A stretch of 64,000 nucleotides of DNA from Phaeodactylum tricornutum CCAP 1055/1 (taxonomy: Eukaryota > Bacillariophyta > Bacillariophyceae > Surirellales > Neidiaceae). Within the stretch, counting starts at the first letter, position 1. Every line of letters starts with the position of its first letter. Positions 9,754 to 21,673 of this stretch are shown here, in pieces. The stretch is from contig NC_011691.1 in assembly GCF_000150955.2 (NCBI RefSeq), positions 434,001-498,000 of the forward strand. Reading direction: 5' to 3'. A program made the translations under genes and the position numbers. The notes below the pieces were generated by a model that saw only the letters and a list, made by a program, of their open reading frames with translations, was not told where the DNA came from and made no database searches.

Positions 9754-12313
9754 TTACAGCAAATTCTTGTGGGTGAACGTCCGTTTCGGGTCGGCCCCGG
9801 CAAAGTCGGTCGCCAGGTAAGATTCTCCCGACAGACTACGCAACTGCCACTTGGTCGTCAAAAGTCCTTCGACTCCGACGGGTCCCCGCGCATGAATCCG
9901 ACCGGTGGAAATACCCACTTCGGCGCCGAGCCCGAGCCGGTAACCGTCGGCGAAACGGGTCGAGGTATTGCAAAAGACGCAAGCGGCGTCGACCTTTTGT
10001 AGAAAAATTTCTCCGGCGGGCGAGTCCGGCGCACACACAATCGCTTCGGTGTGGCCACTACCGTTTTCGTGGATCCAGTCAATAGCCTCGTCTATGCTGT
10101 CGACAATTTCGACCAGGCACGTCAAATCGCCGTACTCGTGCTTGGTCTTTTGGGTGGCCACGTCGCTTAATCCAGCCTTCATGGCTTTGGGGCCACCGAG
10201 GCACTTGACGCCGGCCGAGCGGAGGGCCTGTAAGACATTCAAGGCGACGCCGTTTTCGACCGTGTCGGCGTGTAAAAGCAAGGTTTCCATGGCGTTGCAG
10301 GCGGAGGGATAGTCCGTCTTGGCGTCGACGGCAATCCGACACGCGGCTTCTGCCGACGCACTGGCGTCAATATAGACGTGACACACGCCGTCGGCGTGTC
10401 CCAAAACCGGAATCTTGGTATTCTCCTGAATGTAGCTGACCAGGGCGTTGGAACCCCGAGGAATGACCAAATCGATCGTGTCGTCGAGGGAGAGTAGATC
10501 ATTGACTTGACCACGAGACGTGACGAGACCAATAATGTCTTTGGAAATGAGTCCTTCACTGCCTTTTTCAATGGCATCTCCAATAACGTCGTGCAAGGCC
10601 GTGTTGGAATGGTAGGCCTCCTTGCCGCCCTTGAGCAAGAGCCCATTGCTGGAGGCTAGTGCGAGCGAGGCAATTTGGGGTAGGCTATCCGGTCGAGATT
10701 CAAAGATAATGAGGAGTACGCCAATGGGGACGGTGGTGAGGGACAATTCGAGTCCGTCGGCCAGTTCTCGTTTGGCCTTGACGTTGCCGAGGGGATCTGG
10801 GAGTGTGGCGAGTTGGCGAATACCGGTCACAAGCGTGGCCAGTTTTTCGTCCGTCAAGCCGAGTCTCTTGACGAGAGGTCCCGCCACTTTGTCTTGGGCG
10901 GCGTTGGCCAAATCAAGTTGGTTGGCCTGTACGATTTCGTCCTTGCGGGTCAGCAGGGCGTCGGCAACGGCGTTGAGTATATTCCGACGAACTTCGGCCG
11001 GGAGTGCCTGGAGTTTACGGGCTTCTCGGCGAGCCCGCAAGGCCATATCGCGGGCCCCATCCGAACACGATTCTTCGTCCTGTCCAGTGTAAGAATATGT
11101 GAGTGGGCGGTTGACAAGAATAATCAAGCATTCGCACGACAGATGACCCAACAACAATTGTACGACTACAACAGTCCCACGACAACCAACCAAGCACACG
11201 TCAACTTACTTCGACGGAATGAACGAGTTCATCGAGGGCTTGGGTTTCGAGGTCACTACCGGGGGTGGCAAAGAGAGTGCCCTTGCCGGTTTCGGCCCCG
11301 TCCCAGTCCTTACTGAGTACGGCACGGACGACGTCGAGGTCACTCCCGGCGCAAATAACGCAGGCGGTACAGGCCGATCCGGGTGCGACGGCGTTCCGGG
11401 CGGCATCAATTTTGGCGGCCATCCCGCCGCGACCTTGGGCACTCTTGACGCCGATTCCGACTTGTTCCGTGTTGGCGTGATAAAAGGGTATGAGTTTGGC
11501 CTTGGGGTGTGTGGGCGGGAGCGTGTAGACACCGTCCACATCGGTGAGCAGGAGGAGTACTTCGGCTCCGAAGGTGCGGGCGCAGAGCGCCGCGAGACTG
11601 TCGTTGTCGGAAAAGACGGGTTCGGCTTCTTGCGTGGTTCCGGGCAGTACGGATACGGCATCGTTTTCGTTGACAATGGGGACAATACCGAGCGAGAGGA
11701 GTCGATCCACGGCGTAGCGTAGGTTCTGCAGATGATGTGCGTCCCCGAAATCCGCCTGTGTGAGCAACATTTGCGACGCCGTGACGCCCTTGGGCGAGAA
11801 GAGACTCTGGTAGAGATTCATGAGTTCGAATTGTCCCGCCGCCGCGTAGGACTTTGCGGCGGATGTTTCCATGTGTTCGTTAATGGTGAGTAGATCGGAG
11901 ATGGAGGTTGTCGGGGTGAGTCGTTGTGCGTGTGCGGAATGCGAATCCGGCAGAATGGTGTCGTGCGTGTCTTCCGTGACGGCGTGCAGTCCACTCCCCA
12001 AGTGCGCGTGGTGACTGTCGGACTTGTGCAGATCCTTGAAGCTCATGTTGAGGCGTGCCTGTTTGCGCAAGAGATTCTTGCCCATGCCGACGGCTCCGGA
12101 ACTCACAAAGATGACTTCGACGCCGGCTTGATTCAGTGCCGCAATCTGCTCCACAATGGCGCCGAGACGCGTGAGCGACGGTGACCCGTCGTCGTTCGCC
12201 ACCACCGAAGTGCCGGCCTTGATGACGACGCGTCGCGCCATGCGCAACGCCGCACGCGAACGACACTCGTTGCGGGAATTGCCAAAGTCGGTTGCTTGCA
12301 TCTTGAGCATCAT
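9754..12313 (-). CDS. P5CS: delta-1-pyrroline-5-carboxylate synthase, fused kinase-reductase, two exons
   Basis: Bifunctional first enzyme of proline synthesis from glutamate. Exon 1 (12313-11210) encodes glutamate 5-kinase: VVIKAGTSVV near the start, IFVSSGAVGMG, NENDAVS, FSDNDSLAALCA and LLLLTDVDGVY. Exon 2 (11079-9754) encodes gamma-glutamyl phosphate reductase, with FESRPD, LLKGGKEA, VPRGSNALV and the catalytic Cys in YPSACNAMETLL. The intron 11209-11080 (130 nt, GTAAGT...GGACAG) is phase 0; splicing yields 809 aa in one frame (1104 + 1326 nt). Read without splicing, the kinase appears to stop at 11201 and the reductase to start separately. The kinase carries a His/Ser/Thr-rich insert of about 50 residues, absent from the short bacterial enzyme. 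No organelle presequence is seen, so probably cytosolic. Plants and animals also use a fused P5CS. Confidence 0.93.
11080..11209 (-). other. P5CS intron between the two enzyme domains
   Basis: On the minus strand it begins GTAAGT and ends TACACTGGACAG, 130 nt, phase 0. It sits between the last kinase residues (HSVE) and the linker DEESCSDGARD that precedes the reductase. Confidence 0.85.
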
Positions 12314-13312
12314 TCTTGCGTGATTATATGATTGTTGTTGTTGTATGAGTATCGTGTGTAGTTACTCTTGTTGTTACTGTTGGGAAAGTTGTGTCTAGCG
12401 ACCGATGAATTGGTACGACGACTTCAAAGAAAGCCAAGGATATCCGGGTCGATTGGTTGATCCAAGTATTGTGTATGTGAGTGTGTGTGTGTGTGGAACT
12501 CCAGAAGGTCGGTTCGTGTTTTTCCGGACGACGACGAAAATGACCGGTCAACCTACGGATGTTGCTGGTAGTAAGTGCAAGTAAGGACAAGTCAAAGGTG
12601 GCCAGACGCTACCGGTACTGGTACTACCACACGGGGAAACAGTCGCAGTCGGGAGCAGCTGGCGGTGCCACGGGGTCGGAATCGTGGCCGATCGAGTTCG
12701 AATCCTTTCCACAAAAAAAACCACATAGAATATGCGACATACACCAGGACAGACTAATCCATCCATAGACACATACAACTCGGTAACGACGGCGGCAACG
12801 GTGCACTTGCATCCGCTGACGTATCCGACCAACGGACACACACGTACACCATCGTTCGTTTCCTGACAGCCACACAAACAAAACCAACCAACGGGATGCC
12901 TGCCCAAACCCCCAAGCAAAGCAACACAAAGCATTCTGGATTGTCGCTACGCGGACAGACAGAAGGACAGACTTGATCCAAGGAAATCTCCAAGACCACT
13001 TTCTCGACCCAAGCTCTTCGTGCCAACGAACAGAATGGAACCAAAACAGTAAACACGACTCGTGACGTCCGGATGGTCGGTGAGGAACAATCCCGAACCC
13101 ATTCCGCCAACGTTTCCGGTCGGTTTCTGTAACGAACGAACGAACTCAAATGCAACAAACGCGACCAAGCAAAACCAAAAAACCCCTTCATTCAGCAACC
13201 TTCCACTGTTGCTCACAGTCAATCCTTCCAGGTCTCACAACAACGAATATTCATCTTGCAGTCAATCGATACGATCTATATACCCACCTTTTGTTGTTTT
13301 ATTTGCTCCCTC
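12314..13312. other. divergent promoter region, about 1 kb
   Basis: Separates the divergent P5CS and GNAT genes. It has a short TG microsatellite near 12475-12495, runs of ACGA, and a CTCACAGTCAATCC motif at 13212-13225. Several minus-strand frames of up to 145 codons are Cys/Trp/Arg-rich with no family resemblance and are taken as chance. Confidence 0.5.
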
Positions 13313-14173
13313 ATGTTCGTGTCGGTCCCTCTCGTAACGGCTGGTGTGTGTACCACGGCAGTCTGTGGTTGGTTCTTCACCCGTCGAACCGCCCCGCCGT
13401 TACTGCCTTCCTCCGTACGTGCCTATTTGGAAACCGTCAACGGCACCGATGGCGTCGTCATCAAACCCGGTGTATTGACGGAAGCCGAGCGAGAAGTCAT
13501 GACCGACAGTTTTTTGAAAGGTCCGGATTTCGCCTGGATGATGCGGGAACCCGATCACGAGACGCTCGATCCCCGCAAGCACCGCGACGGCACACGCTAC
13601 ATGCTCGAAGTTATGTTTCGATTCGCCCAACGCTACGGATACGTCCTCATTGCGCGAGGCAACGGCGACAATACCGAACACGGGACGTTTCTTGGGGCCG
13701 TCTACCTTTTGCCGCCCTACACGCGCCGGTGGCTCTAGAAACTACACTTTTACCGCAGTGTCTTGCCCCTCGGACGACCCGTGCCCACCACGACGCACGC
13801 GGCCGCGGCCGCACGCTTTGACGTCTTTTGTGCAGCCCTGGACTACCACCGTCACACGGTGGTGTGTCAGGATACTCCGCACTGGTACGTGGCCGCGGTC
13901 GCCGTGGCACCGTCCGCACAAGGCCACGGGGTGGGACGCAAGCTCCTCGCGGTGGCCCAGGAATGCGCCGCGCACGATGCCGTCCCACTCTTTCTTGATT
14001 GCCACGACGGCAACGTGCCTTTTTACGAAAAAATGGGAATGGTATCGCGAGTGCGCTACGTTCTACGACCCAATCATCAAGGCCAGCGCCAGTCGGAAAA
14101 CGTGACGGAACAACCCGACGACTTTTACTTTCACGCCATGGTACACGAACCGAAAAATGCTCACACAAATTGA
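13313..14173 (+). CDS. GNAT-family N-acetyltransferase with in-frame TAG or 30-nt intron
   Basis: The first in-frame ATG is at 13313 (the frame extends upstream only from a TTG). A hydrophobic N terminus (MFVSVPLVTAGVCTTAVCGW) suggests a signal anchor. The fold runs from LETVNGTDGVVIKPG through GAVYLLPP to the acetyl-CoA loop VAVAPSAQGHGVGRKLL and NVPFYEKMGM, all in one frame. That frame has a TAG at 13736-13738, in the loop between the N-terminal strands and the CoA-binding half. A 30-nt stretch, 13729-13758, begins GT, ends CCGCAG after a pyrimidine run, is a multiple of three and contains the TAG; removing it restores the frame. So this is a gene with an ultra-short intron, a recent nonsense allele, or a sequence error. 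Substrate unknown. Confidence 0.7.
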
Positions 14174-14288
14174 AGTATTATTCACCTGAATCACTACAGT
14201 AGACGTTACCTGCCAGCACTGTACAAAAAAGACTTTCCACTTTTGCCAATCAATAGTAGCCCGTCGCCCTCACTGCCTACCTTTCTAC

Positions 14289-16075
14289 CTACTCCAAGAT
14301 TGGGTAGTCCGCGTGGAAAATTGGCTCGAGAAAGCACACCACCATAAATCGAGTGTCTGTAACTTCTTGCTGGAACGGGACCTCCACGACGCCTTCCACT
14401 CCAAACTGGTCGGTAAAAGGAAAATTGGTGTCCGTGCCCGCTACAACACAGTAGTCGTCCACCACAATGAGTTGCTCATTGGTCACCTGCGTCTGAGCGT
14501 ACTTGAAGATGCCGTTGCCGTCCACATCCCACGGGTCACTAATGTCGTGATAGTTGAGCACACATTTCTTGTTGCGCATCACCATATCGTTGTCAGTGTC
14601 CAACAGGTCCACCACGCACACCTTGTTGGCCGGCATGACCGGAGAAGGAAAGAAGTATCCCGACGGAAAGCCGTTCCGCTCAATCACGACGACCTTTGAG
14701 CTCGATCCGGGAATGGCCGAAACGTCGGCAATATTTTCTCCGTTGAGTTCAAACGGATAGTATCCCAGAAATTCATCAAACCGGGGCGGGTGATCCTTGG
14801 TACAATCTCCAGGGTCTACGCGGTAAACGCGGACGCCGGGTTCATCCCCCAGAGTCGAGTCTCCTGTAGTCTTTTCTAAAAATGCCGCAATGGAGCCGTC
14901 GGCCAAGACCGAAAAGCCTTCAAATCCACCGGAAGGATCGTGTTTGCGATATTCCGACGCCTCCACCACTTCCGAAGCTACCGAGGAGCACGTGTTGGCC
15001 TCCAAATCCTCTCGGCTGCAGTGAACTTTGTCGCCACGCGTTGAAAGGAACTTTCCGTTGAAACGACCGTGACGGTGGATATCCGGAGTACGTACAAAGT
15101 TGGATTGGACAATACCGGTGCTCGGGTCTATGGCAAAAATGGCCGGCATGAGTTCGTCACCAACAATAGCGCAGGAGTGGTTAATCACCGCCATACCCTC
15201 CACGTCGAAATCGCGACCAGTCAGTACACGAAGTCTCTTGTATTCGTCCCAAGTAGAGTCGGGAACTGCGTAGGTGACCTGGATATCGGCGCCGTTTTCC
15301 CACTTGATGAAAGCGTGAGGATCGTGAATCAGCAGCGTCTCGAGATTCTCTGTCTCGGTGTACGTTTCGAACGTTGATTCTCCGTGTCGGTAAGTAAATG
15401 GCTTTTGGATCTTCATATGCACAATATTGAGTGCGTAATCTTCCGAATTGTCCGACGATCCGAAACCATTGTCGGACAGACACAAGTATTCGCCCCGAAC
15501 AGCGCTGCCTTCTTTGTCGTAATAGAACTCAATGTCGGAAAAGCCAACACTGCACAATCAAAGCAAAGGAACAGCGAAATTTGAGATCACACGGTGCGAG
15601 CCCAAAATAATGGAAGAAGAGTTACATACCTTGGAACGTAGTTGTATGGACCGCCAGGGATGTCCTTGGTTCCACTCGTAACATCCTTGAGAATATCGGG
15701 AATATTAGAATTGGGATAATTTAAAAGTCCGACCTGGAAGGATGAACGAACAGGGAACAGAACCTTGTGTAAGAGATATATAATCTTTGGCTTGAACACT
15801 CAGCAAAGAAAGGCTGTGGTTGGGCATTTGAAATCTTCTTTGCCGAGACCGGAGACACGTACCAGATAATGTTGCTGATAGCTTTCGGCTGGATTGACAA
15901 CGTTGACGTCTCGACCGCTTTTGGCTTTCGTAGGCGTACCTTCATTCCCGCGAGCTCCACCTGCTTTTTTCTCTTTGCTACCTTTAAGACTACGAATGGG
16001 TACCCAAGTGTGATCCCCAGAAGCGAAGGGACTGCCAAGCATAAAGGCAGAGGCCAAGTAGGAGAAGTTTGTCAT
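14289..16075 (-). CDS. phytase-like esterase, three exons (525 aa)
   Basis: Exons on the minus strand: 16075-15863, 15733-15630 and 15549-14289. The introns start GTACGT and GTATGT and end CCTTCCAG and TTGTGCAG; the phases fit (213 + 104 + 1261 nt = 526 codons including stop). The spliced protein passes from HYL to VGLLNYP and from NYVP to SVGFSDIEFYYD. The main exon resembles the 'esterase-like activity of phytase' family: LCLSDNGFG near the start, FDVEGMAV, GGFEGFSVLADGS and IERNGFPSG, a beta-propeller-like layout. Members are secreted or periplasmic phosphoesterases, fitting phosphate scavenging, though the substrate is not proven. The N terminus (MTNFSYLASAFMLGSPFASG) is only weakly hydrophobic; a signal peptide is possible. 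Exon 1 is less certain than exons 2 and 3. Confidence 0.72.
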
Positions 16076-16935
16076 GGGTATTGCAAGTCAGACAAATATC
16101 AATACCTGTAGCCCAATAGATGAACCGCAAAAAAATCAGCCAAAGTACTATAAAAAGAATCGGCTTCTTACTAGTGGCTGTGAGAGCGAATGAAGGAGTA
16201 GAACCTTCACGTTGGCAAATTCCCAGCTTGCAATGTTTTAAGTTACAAGAACTTACAATGTGCAACGAAACAACCAATTCACAGACAATGAAAAAATGAG
16301 ACCCAGAGATACGGAGGCATGCGCATAGGTGTTTGCTGATTTCTTGAATTAGTAGTGTAAGAGAGAGCTCACTGTATCATAGGTATGAAACCGAATCTTT
16401 GGCAATTGAGTAAGATTCAACTCCTAAATACAGTTTTACAACGGAAACTTCACCCCTAATATTTACCGGACAAAGCCGCGATACTACTTTGTGGCTGAAT
16501 CTATTGGATTCTTTATCCTTAGAGGTACTTTTAGAAAGCTCGGTTTCATGATTAGCACATGTGCAGGAATCGGTGTTTTCCACGAAAGCTGGACGTCCGG
16601 TATGCGCCTCAATTATACACAGTACTATGTATACCCCATAACGAACCGGTTCTCAATATCGCTCTAGAGATAAGCTAACTGAAAGACTACACCATCTTTT
16701 GACAAGAAGGACGACGCGAGGACAAGGGAGAGCTTCCAAGTTAAGTCTTTCTATACGAAGCTCTTGCGTTTGAACGCCTATCTAGCCTTCCCCAAACGAG
16801 CTCGGTATCTTACACAATGACCTTGGGAAATTTTGCTAAAGATCGTCCGGCTCTATCTGAAGAACACCGGGAGAAAATCGAACCGGTTAACTATTTATTT
16901 CCTACATACCTTGGTGGGTTTCATGTGTACAACAG
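16076..16935. other. intergenic
   Basis: About 0.86 kb between the esterase gene start and the 3' end of the methyltransferase-like gene. A minus-strand frame at 15990-16277 overlaps exon 1 of the esterase in another frame and is not supported. No other structure seen. Confidence 0.45.
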
Positions 16936-18126
16936 CTACACCCAGTGGTGAGCCGCCACGCCTTTTTCGCGCAATGCATGGAACAGCGTCAGACTATCAT
17001 GAACCGACCCGTTCACTTTCTTACCCCAGGAGCGCTCCATCTCGGCCATATGGACGTGGTGCTCGAAGTAGAACTGATCGACCAACACATGAAGTCTAGG
17101 GTTGTTCAAAAGCTGTTCTACCATTGGCATTTCAACGCTGGGTGTATCGATATCGAGTTTGACGACGATCAAGTCTTCCGGCCCGTAGTTCTCCAGCAAC
17201 ATACGCAGAGGATTACGTGAACCATCAGGGTCGGGGTCGACCGGTACGTTGATCCAGTGGTAGGCCGCTTGCATTTCATCAGGAAGCAGTCGAAACACTT
17301 TGTCGGGCTCGGTGGGTGTCACTTCGTAGGCGTAGATATGGTCAAAGGGCATGCCAAATTGCGCATACAACTTAATCAAGGTCATGGCTGGACTGGCTTT
17401 ATCTCCATGAAAATCTAAGCTCGCGCCCATGTCGACAAATACGGTGCGACTGGTGCTTGACATTCGGCGACACATGGCCGCAAAATCGTGTACCAGATAG
17501 TCTAGATTCATGAAGAACTTTGCCTTGTTGCTGCAAAATCCTATATGGCGCAAGGACGGCAGCAATGGCTCGACGAATCCCATCCGGGTCGTCTCGGACA
17601 GTTGTTGACTCTGGAAGATACCACCCACTAGACCGTTCGGATGGAGCTCCAAGGAATCGCAAACGGAGGTTCCGTCAGGGTCCGCAACCGAGCTGACCAA
17701 AGCTTTGCGCAAGTCGGTAAAGGGGGATGTGAAATTGCGCACTCGTTCGTAATAGTGGCCCAATTCCCTAACGTACTTGTGCAGATCATCGTACACTGTA
17801 GAGGCTTTTTTGTCGTTCCAAATGGTGCAGCAAAACGACGAGTTGAGACTCGTGGCTTGGTATCCGAGCTGCTTTGTGTGCTTTAAAATGTAATCTTCCA
17901 TTGGTGCCGATCGGTACGGCTTGAATGGTGCAGCTACTCTGCTAAAAGCGTGATCCAAGTCGGCGGTTTGGGAAACTGCGGTCGTTGGGCAATCGAGGGA
18001 CGACCGTATATATCCCTGCAGTGAGGGTGTCATCATGTTATGAAGCACGGCGACCGCGCAGCCGCCGAGCATGAGCAATCGAAGAGGGATGGCCTGAACC
18101 ATGGAACAAGATTTCTTTTCCACCAT
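16936..18126 (-). CDS. type II membrane protein, possible FkbM-like methyltransferase (copy A)
   Basis: 396 aa, with a clear ATG at 18126. A short cytosolic N terminus is followed by a single hydrophobic segment (PLRLLMLGGCAVAVLHNMM), the plan of a Golgi type II protein. The lumenal part has NFTS and other N-glycosylation sites and several Cys. Around residue 235 comes TVFVDMGASLDFHG, then FDHIYAYEVTP and later DLIVVKLDIDTPSVE, a spacing that resembles the SAM-binding core of FkbM-type methyltransferases (D-G motif, then an acidic residue ending strand 2). This assignment is an inference and the family is not named with certainty. A close paralogue of the same length lies 12.5 kb away on the same strand. 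Confidence 0.7.
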   Translation of the reverse strand: MVEKKSCSMVQAIPLRLLMLGGCAVAVLHNMMTPSLQGYIRSSLDCPTTAVSQTADLDHAFSRVAAPFKPYRSAPMEDYILKHTKQLGYQATSLNSSFCCTIWNDKKASTVYDDLHKYVRELGHYYERVRNFTSPFTDLRKALVSSVADPDGTSVCDSLELHPNGLVGGIFQSQQLSETTRMGFVEPLLPSLRHIGFCSNKAKFFMNLDYLVHDFAAMCRRMSSTSRTVFVDMGASLDFHGDKASPAMTLIKLYAQFGMPFDHIYAYEVTPTEPDKVFRLLPDEMQAAYHWINVPVDPDPDGSRNPLRMLLENYGPEDLIVVKLDIDTPSVEMPMVEQLLNNPRLHVLVDQFYFEHHVHMAEMERSWGKKVNGSVHDSLTLFHALREKGVAAHHWV

Positions 18127-19011
18127 GACGAAAGGGGTGCGGAAATATGGCAGATCTGGTGTACGGCAAACACGCCAAAGGTTAGAGCATATGGATGAGA
18201 AATCGACTGGCGGAATTTTTAGCTACTAACATTAGGAGTGCATCGTTTAAAGCAACTGACCCTGTGCTGCAATAATTATGAATAGAACGTTTTTTGTTAA
18301 TTGTAAGGCACAGAAACGATCTTGTAAGCTTTATTATCATATATGATATCTGTCACAAAATTATCCAACCCATCGATATCTATCGTCCATGCGATAAAAA
18401 TATATCCAATCTAACGCCACATTATACATACGTCAAAGTATGACATTTTTCTTTTTAAAAGAACTTGCGTTTCCTCTCCGGCTGTTCATTCAAATTGGAT
18501 GAACATGAAAGCTGGCAAGCCTTGCCGGATGGAATGCCAAGCCGGCAACCGTAGCTTACAGTTATTTGTCACGATGATATTGTTGGTTACCGAACACAAG
18601 CGATTGCGATGATAGATTTCTAGTCTTAATCGAGACAACAACTCTCGGTACAGAAGATCTCTGCTCTACGGGAAAACAAAAAACCCATCTCACCCAACAC
18701 AATCTTGTATAGTTCATTGTCAACAAAGCGCAGTGAGCAGATTTCTTATCGCAGTTCACTGAAAATGAACGAAGCTGTAGCCCTGCGTAGACGTCCTTTC
18801 AGGTGTCAAGCGTTGACAGTGAAGTGGTCGAAAGGGTGAGTGAACCTTGCTCGGTTCGATTTTCTGTTCCAATCGCAAGATTCCACCTACAGTCAAGCGA
18901 CCGATGAGGTCTCCATCAGTAATAACCCACTACTTTGACGAGCCTTAATCGACGTCGTCTTTTATCTTTTAGGGATAGCAGAAATAGAAACTTTTTATGT
19001 GAAACTGGTCT
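18127..19011. other. intergenic, AT-rich
   Basis: AT-rich around 18240-18470, with no gene seen. TTGACAGTGA (the reverse of TCACTGTCAA) lies at 18813-18822, downstream of the TMEM184 gene. Confidence 0.45.
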
Positions 19012-21512
19012 TCATACCGCATCGTCTTGGCCCAAGGTGTTATCCTTCCGCAACGGCAAAGTTGTCTCTTCTACCGGCGCCACTATTGCCAATACGGATG
19101 CTGCAGCAGTAGGGCTGGTACTGCTGCTGTGGGGACGTCGCCGGTGAGAGGCGAACAAATCATACTGATCGGATGTGGTGGCGTGGTGCAGCAGGGTTTT
19201 GCGTTCCACGTGATACTCCCCCTTAACGATCCCGACCGTGTTGTGGTGCAAATCACGGGGTATGGCCGAATCGAGCAAGGCTCGGACAAAACCAGGTCGC
19301 GGCGGTTGCACCAATTGGTCTTCGTCGTCACCCGACGTCGTATCGGGATCTTCGTCGTTTCCTTCGCTCTGACTACAGGCATCGTCGTTTTCATCTTCAT
19401 CGCCGTCTTCCTCATCAAAGTCTTGGACGGGCGCTAAGGGTCTCGCCAAATCCTCTTCCCAGGCGGGTATAGGTGGCCCAACGACATTTTCTTCGTCCGT
19501 GTCTATGCTACTTGCCCGCGACGTCGTTGGAACCTTCGAAAGAGATGGATGTGCGTATTCGTCCCAGTGATCAGCCGTATGCAATGAGTTGGAATCTAAC
19601 GTGACCATTTCCATAGCCCGCCCATCCGCACTGGAGCCTCGCAAATGTCTACCACCACCCGACGATTTGCTCGTACCGTCGTCCATTTGAAAAAGTGCCT
19701 GTTGCCGGTTTTGGCGTCCCAAACGCTTCATGCCGGCAAGGTGGTACGGACTCCGGTGTTGTAAAGCTCGTGTCCGGGCGTGTACGGCTTGCGGTGAATA
19801 CTCCGAATGCGGAAAGACAAAGGTGTGCACTACCGCGGCCAAGAACATTTCCATACAAATCAAATAGTCCTGAATCGCCTTGGCCACATCTTCCGGGGTC
19901 CAGTTCGTGTCCTGCCCTACGCTGTAGTGCGGTATCATATTCATTTTGTACAAGATTGCAATTACTACCGACTGCCACCTGGCGATAGAAAGCGTTGTTT
20001 CGCAGCGTGAGAAAGACCTTTCGTACTCCAGTCGGGAATCAAGCCGAGAAGTCGACTCGGTACGGTACCGGAGATTGTTCGCTCGGCAGGTCGAAACGTA
20101 CAAACACAAGCAGCGAGACTTACCAGGTGAAAAAGACGAGGGCCTTGACGGAAAGAAATTTTCCGACGGGTCGAATTGCGGCGAGTTCGTTTTTCGTGGC
20201 GTAGTAAAAGAATATGAGACAATACAAGGCCCAGCACTGGGATATGTTGGTCAATACACAAATATAGAGATATCCGCCCTTGTAGGTGAAGTTTCCTTCC
20301 TTGTAGAGTCCGTGTCTTTCCAGAATCATGACGGCGATACTGAAAAAGAATTTCAGGAGCACGTACTGGAGAACCCCGAATTTACACTTGACGAAGAATG
20401 GGGACGTCCAGTGGACACGTTTTTCGGGACGACTGCTGCGTCGTACGGCACCGTTGTCGTGCGGGCTGGTAGTGGTGGCGGTGTCGGCAATCACGGAGCG
20501 TCGGACGGGTTGTCCCATAAGCCACGGTTTGAGGCCGCAGTACTGGAGTCCCCACATGTGGACCCCACGGGTAGGAGACTTGTCCTTCAACAACAAGATG
20601 AGAGCTTCTTCGCCACCCAGAACTTGAATGAGGAACTGTAAAAAGCTGTAGAGGACGTAGGATTCGTACAAGTCCCGGAGCGTTTCAATGTAAATAGCGT
20701 GTTTGTGAAAGCGCATGGCGAGCCAACTGTGTGCGAATCAGCAAATGACAAAGGAGAGAATAGCATTGGGGATCAGTCTCTAGTGACGAGTTCACGTTTC
20801 CATCGGAAAGGGTGACGGAATTGTATTGCTACATCGAGTGTCGGCTTTGAGGCAGACGTACCTTTCGACGGAATAAATGGGTACCATCCATAAAATGCGT
20901 ACCACGTAGACTTGCACGTGTGGTTGGTTATAATTGGACAAATGCGACACGATCCCTCCCATGGAAATGGGAAATCCCAGTAGTACAAAGGCGCCAGCGG
21001 AGAACCAGGCAATGAGATGCGGGTCGGTCCCGTGATTGAACAGTTCGTAGCTGTACCAGACGGAAGCCCCCGCCAGAGCCAAGACGGTCCCCCAAAAGAC
21101 AATTTTGGCGAGTACATTGACACAGGAGAGTGTGTTTCGCACGGTCCGGTGTCGACAACAGAGTTGCAGACAGGTTGAAAGCGATCCGGCGTGTCGGGGT
21201 GATCGGGTGGGGTAATCGGACGGCGGCAATCCGGTGGACGGGTGCTGTGGATCGTACAGATGATCACGATGACGGCGTTTGCGACGCCCTCGACGAGCCT
21301 TGTGTGCCGCTGCGTGACTACTACCGCCGGCACCGGTCCCGCCCGACCACGTGTACGGTGTTTTGCGCGAACGAAAGAGACTCGTTTTCCCGGTGGGGTT
21401 GGAGACGTTGGACGGGACCGATACCGCCGCAGCACTGTCCAGTCGCGGCGATTCGGAAGACTGTAACAATAGGGGACGCTGTAACAAGACGTCGTCCTCG
21501 TCGTCTTCGGGG

Positions 21513-21543
<31 letters not shown>

Positions 21544-21673
21544 GCTGCTGATCGTGTAAGAGAGACGTATTCAGACTCAGACTCTCCGCCGCTTCCACGG
21601 AATCGTCCTGCGGATTGCCTTCCGTCACAACGTCTTCGTCGCTCGTATCGACGATTGCCTGACGCCTAAACAT
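19012..21673 (-). CDS. TMEM184/Ost-alpha family membrane protein, three exons (793 aa)
   Basis: Exons on the minus strand: 21673-20862, 20726-20124 and 19978-19012. The introns begin GTACGT and GTAAGT and end CACACAG and TCGCCAG. The phases fit (812 + 603 + 967 nt = 794 codons including stop) and the joints read YSVE-SWLAMRFHK and FFTW-WQSVVIAIL. The core is the DUF300/Ost-alpha fold with about seven membrane segments: AWFSAGAFVLLGFPISM, SHLSNYNQPHVQVYVVRILWMVPIYSV, FGVLQYVLLKFFFSIAVM and others. Relatives move organic solutes or act in vacuole and endosome membranes. A 180-residue N-terminal tail has a poly-Gln run and an Arg/Lys/His-rich part; the long C-terminal tail is acidic (Asp/Glu/Ser). 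Both tails are probably cytosolic and disordered. Confidence 0.88.
21511..21547 (-). repeat. CAA triplet repeat encoding poly-Gln
   Basis: About 12 Gln codons in a row in the N-terminal tail of the TMEM184 protein, mostly CAA with a few CAG. Likely length-variable between strains. Confidence 0.8.

Noticed and set aside
9754-11199. Reductase as a separate gene starting at 11199
   Set aside because: Its first 40 or so residues are the translation of a clear GT-AG intron; splicing joins it in frame to the kinase.
12640-12720. B-box-like GAGTTCGAATCC suggesting a tRNA
   Set aside because: No A box, D arm or acceptor pairing can be found upstream.
12548-13191. Cys/Trp-rich minus-strand frames between P5CS and GNAT
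   Set aside because: Overlapping frames, no family resemblance, unusual composition, and they lie in a divergent promoter region.
18240-18470. AT-rich stretch as a centromere candidate
   Set aside because: Too short and not extreme in base composition; nothing else supports it.
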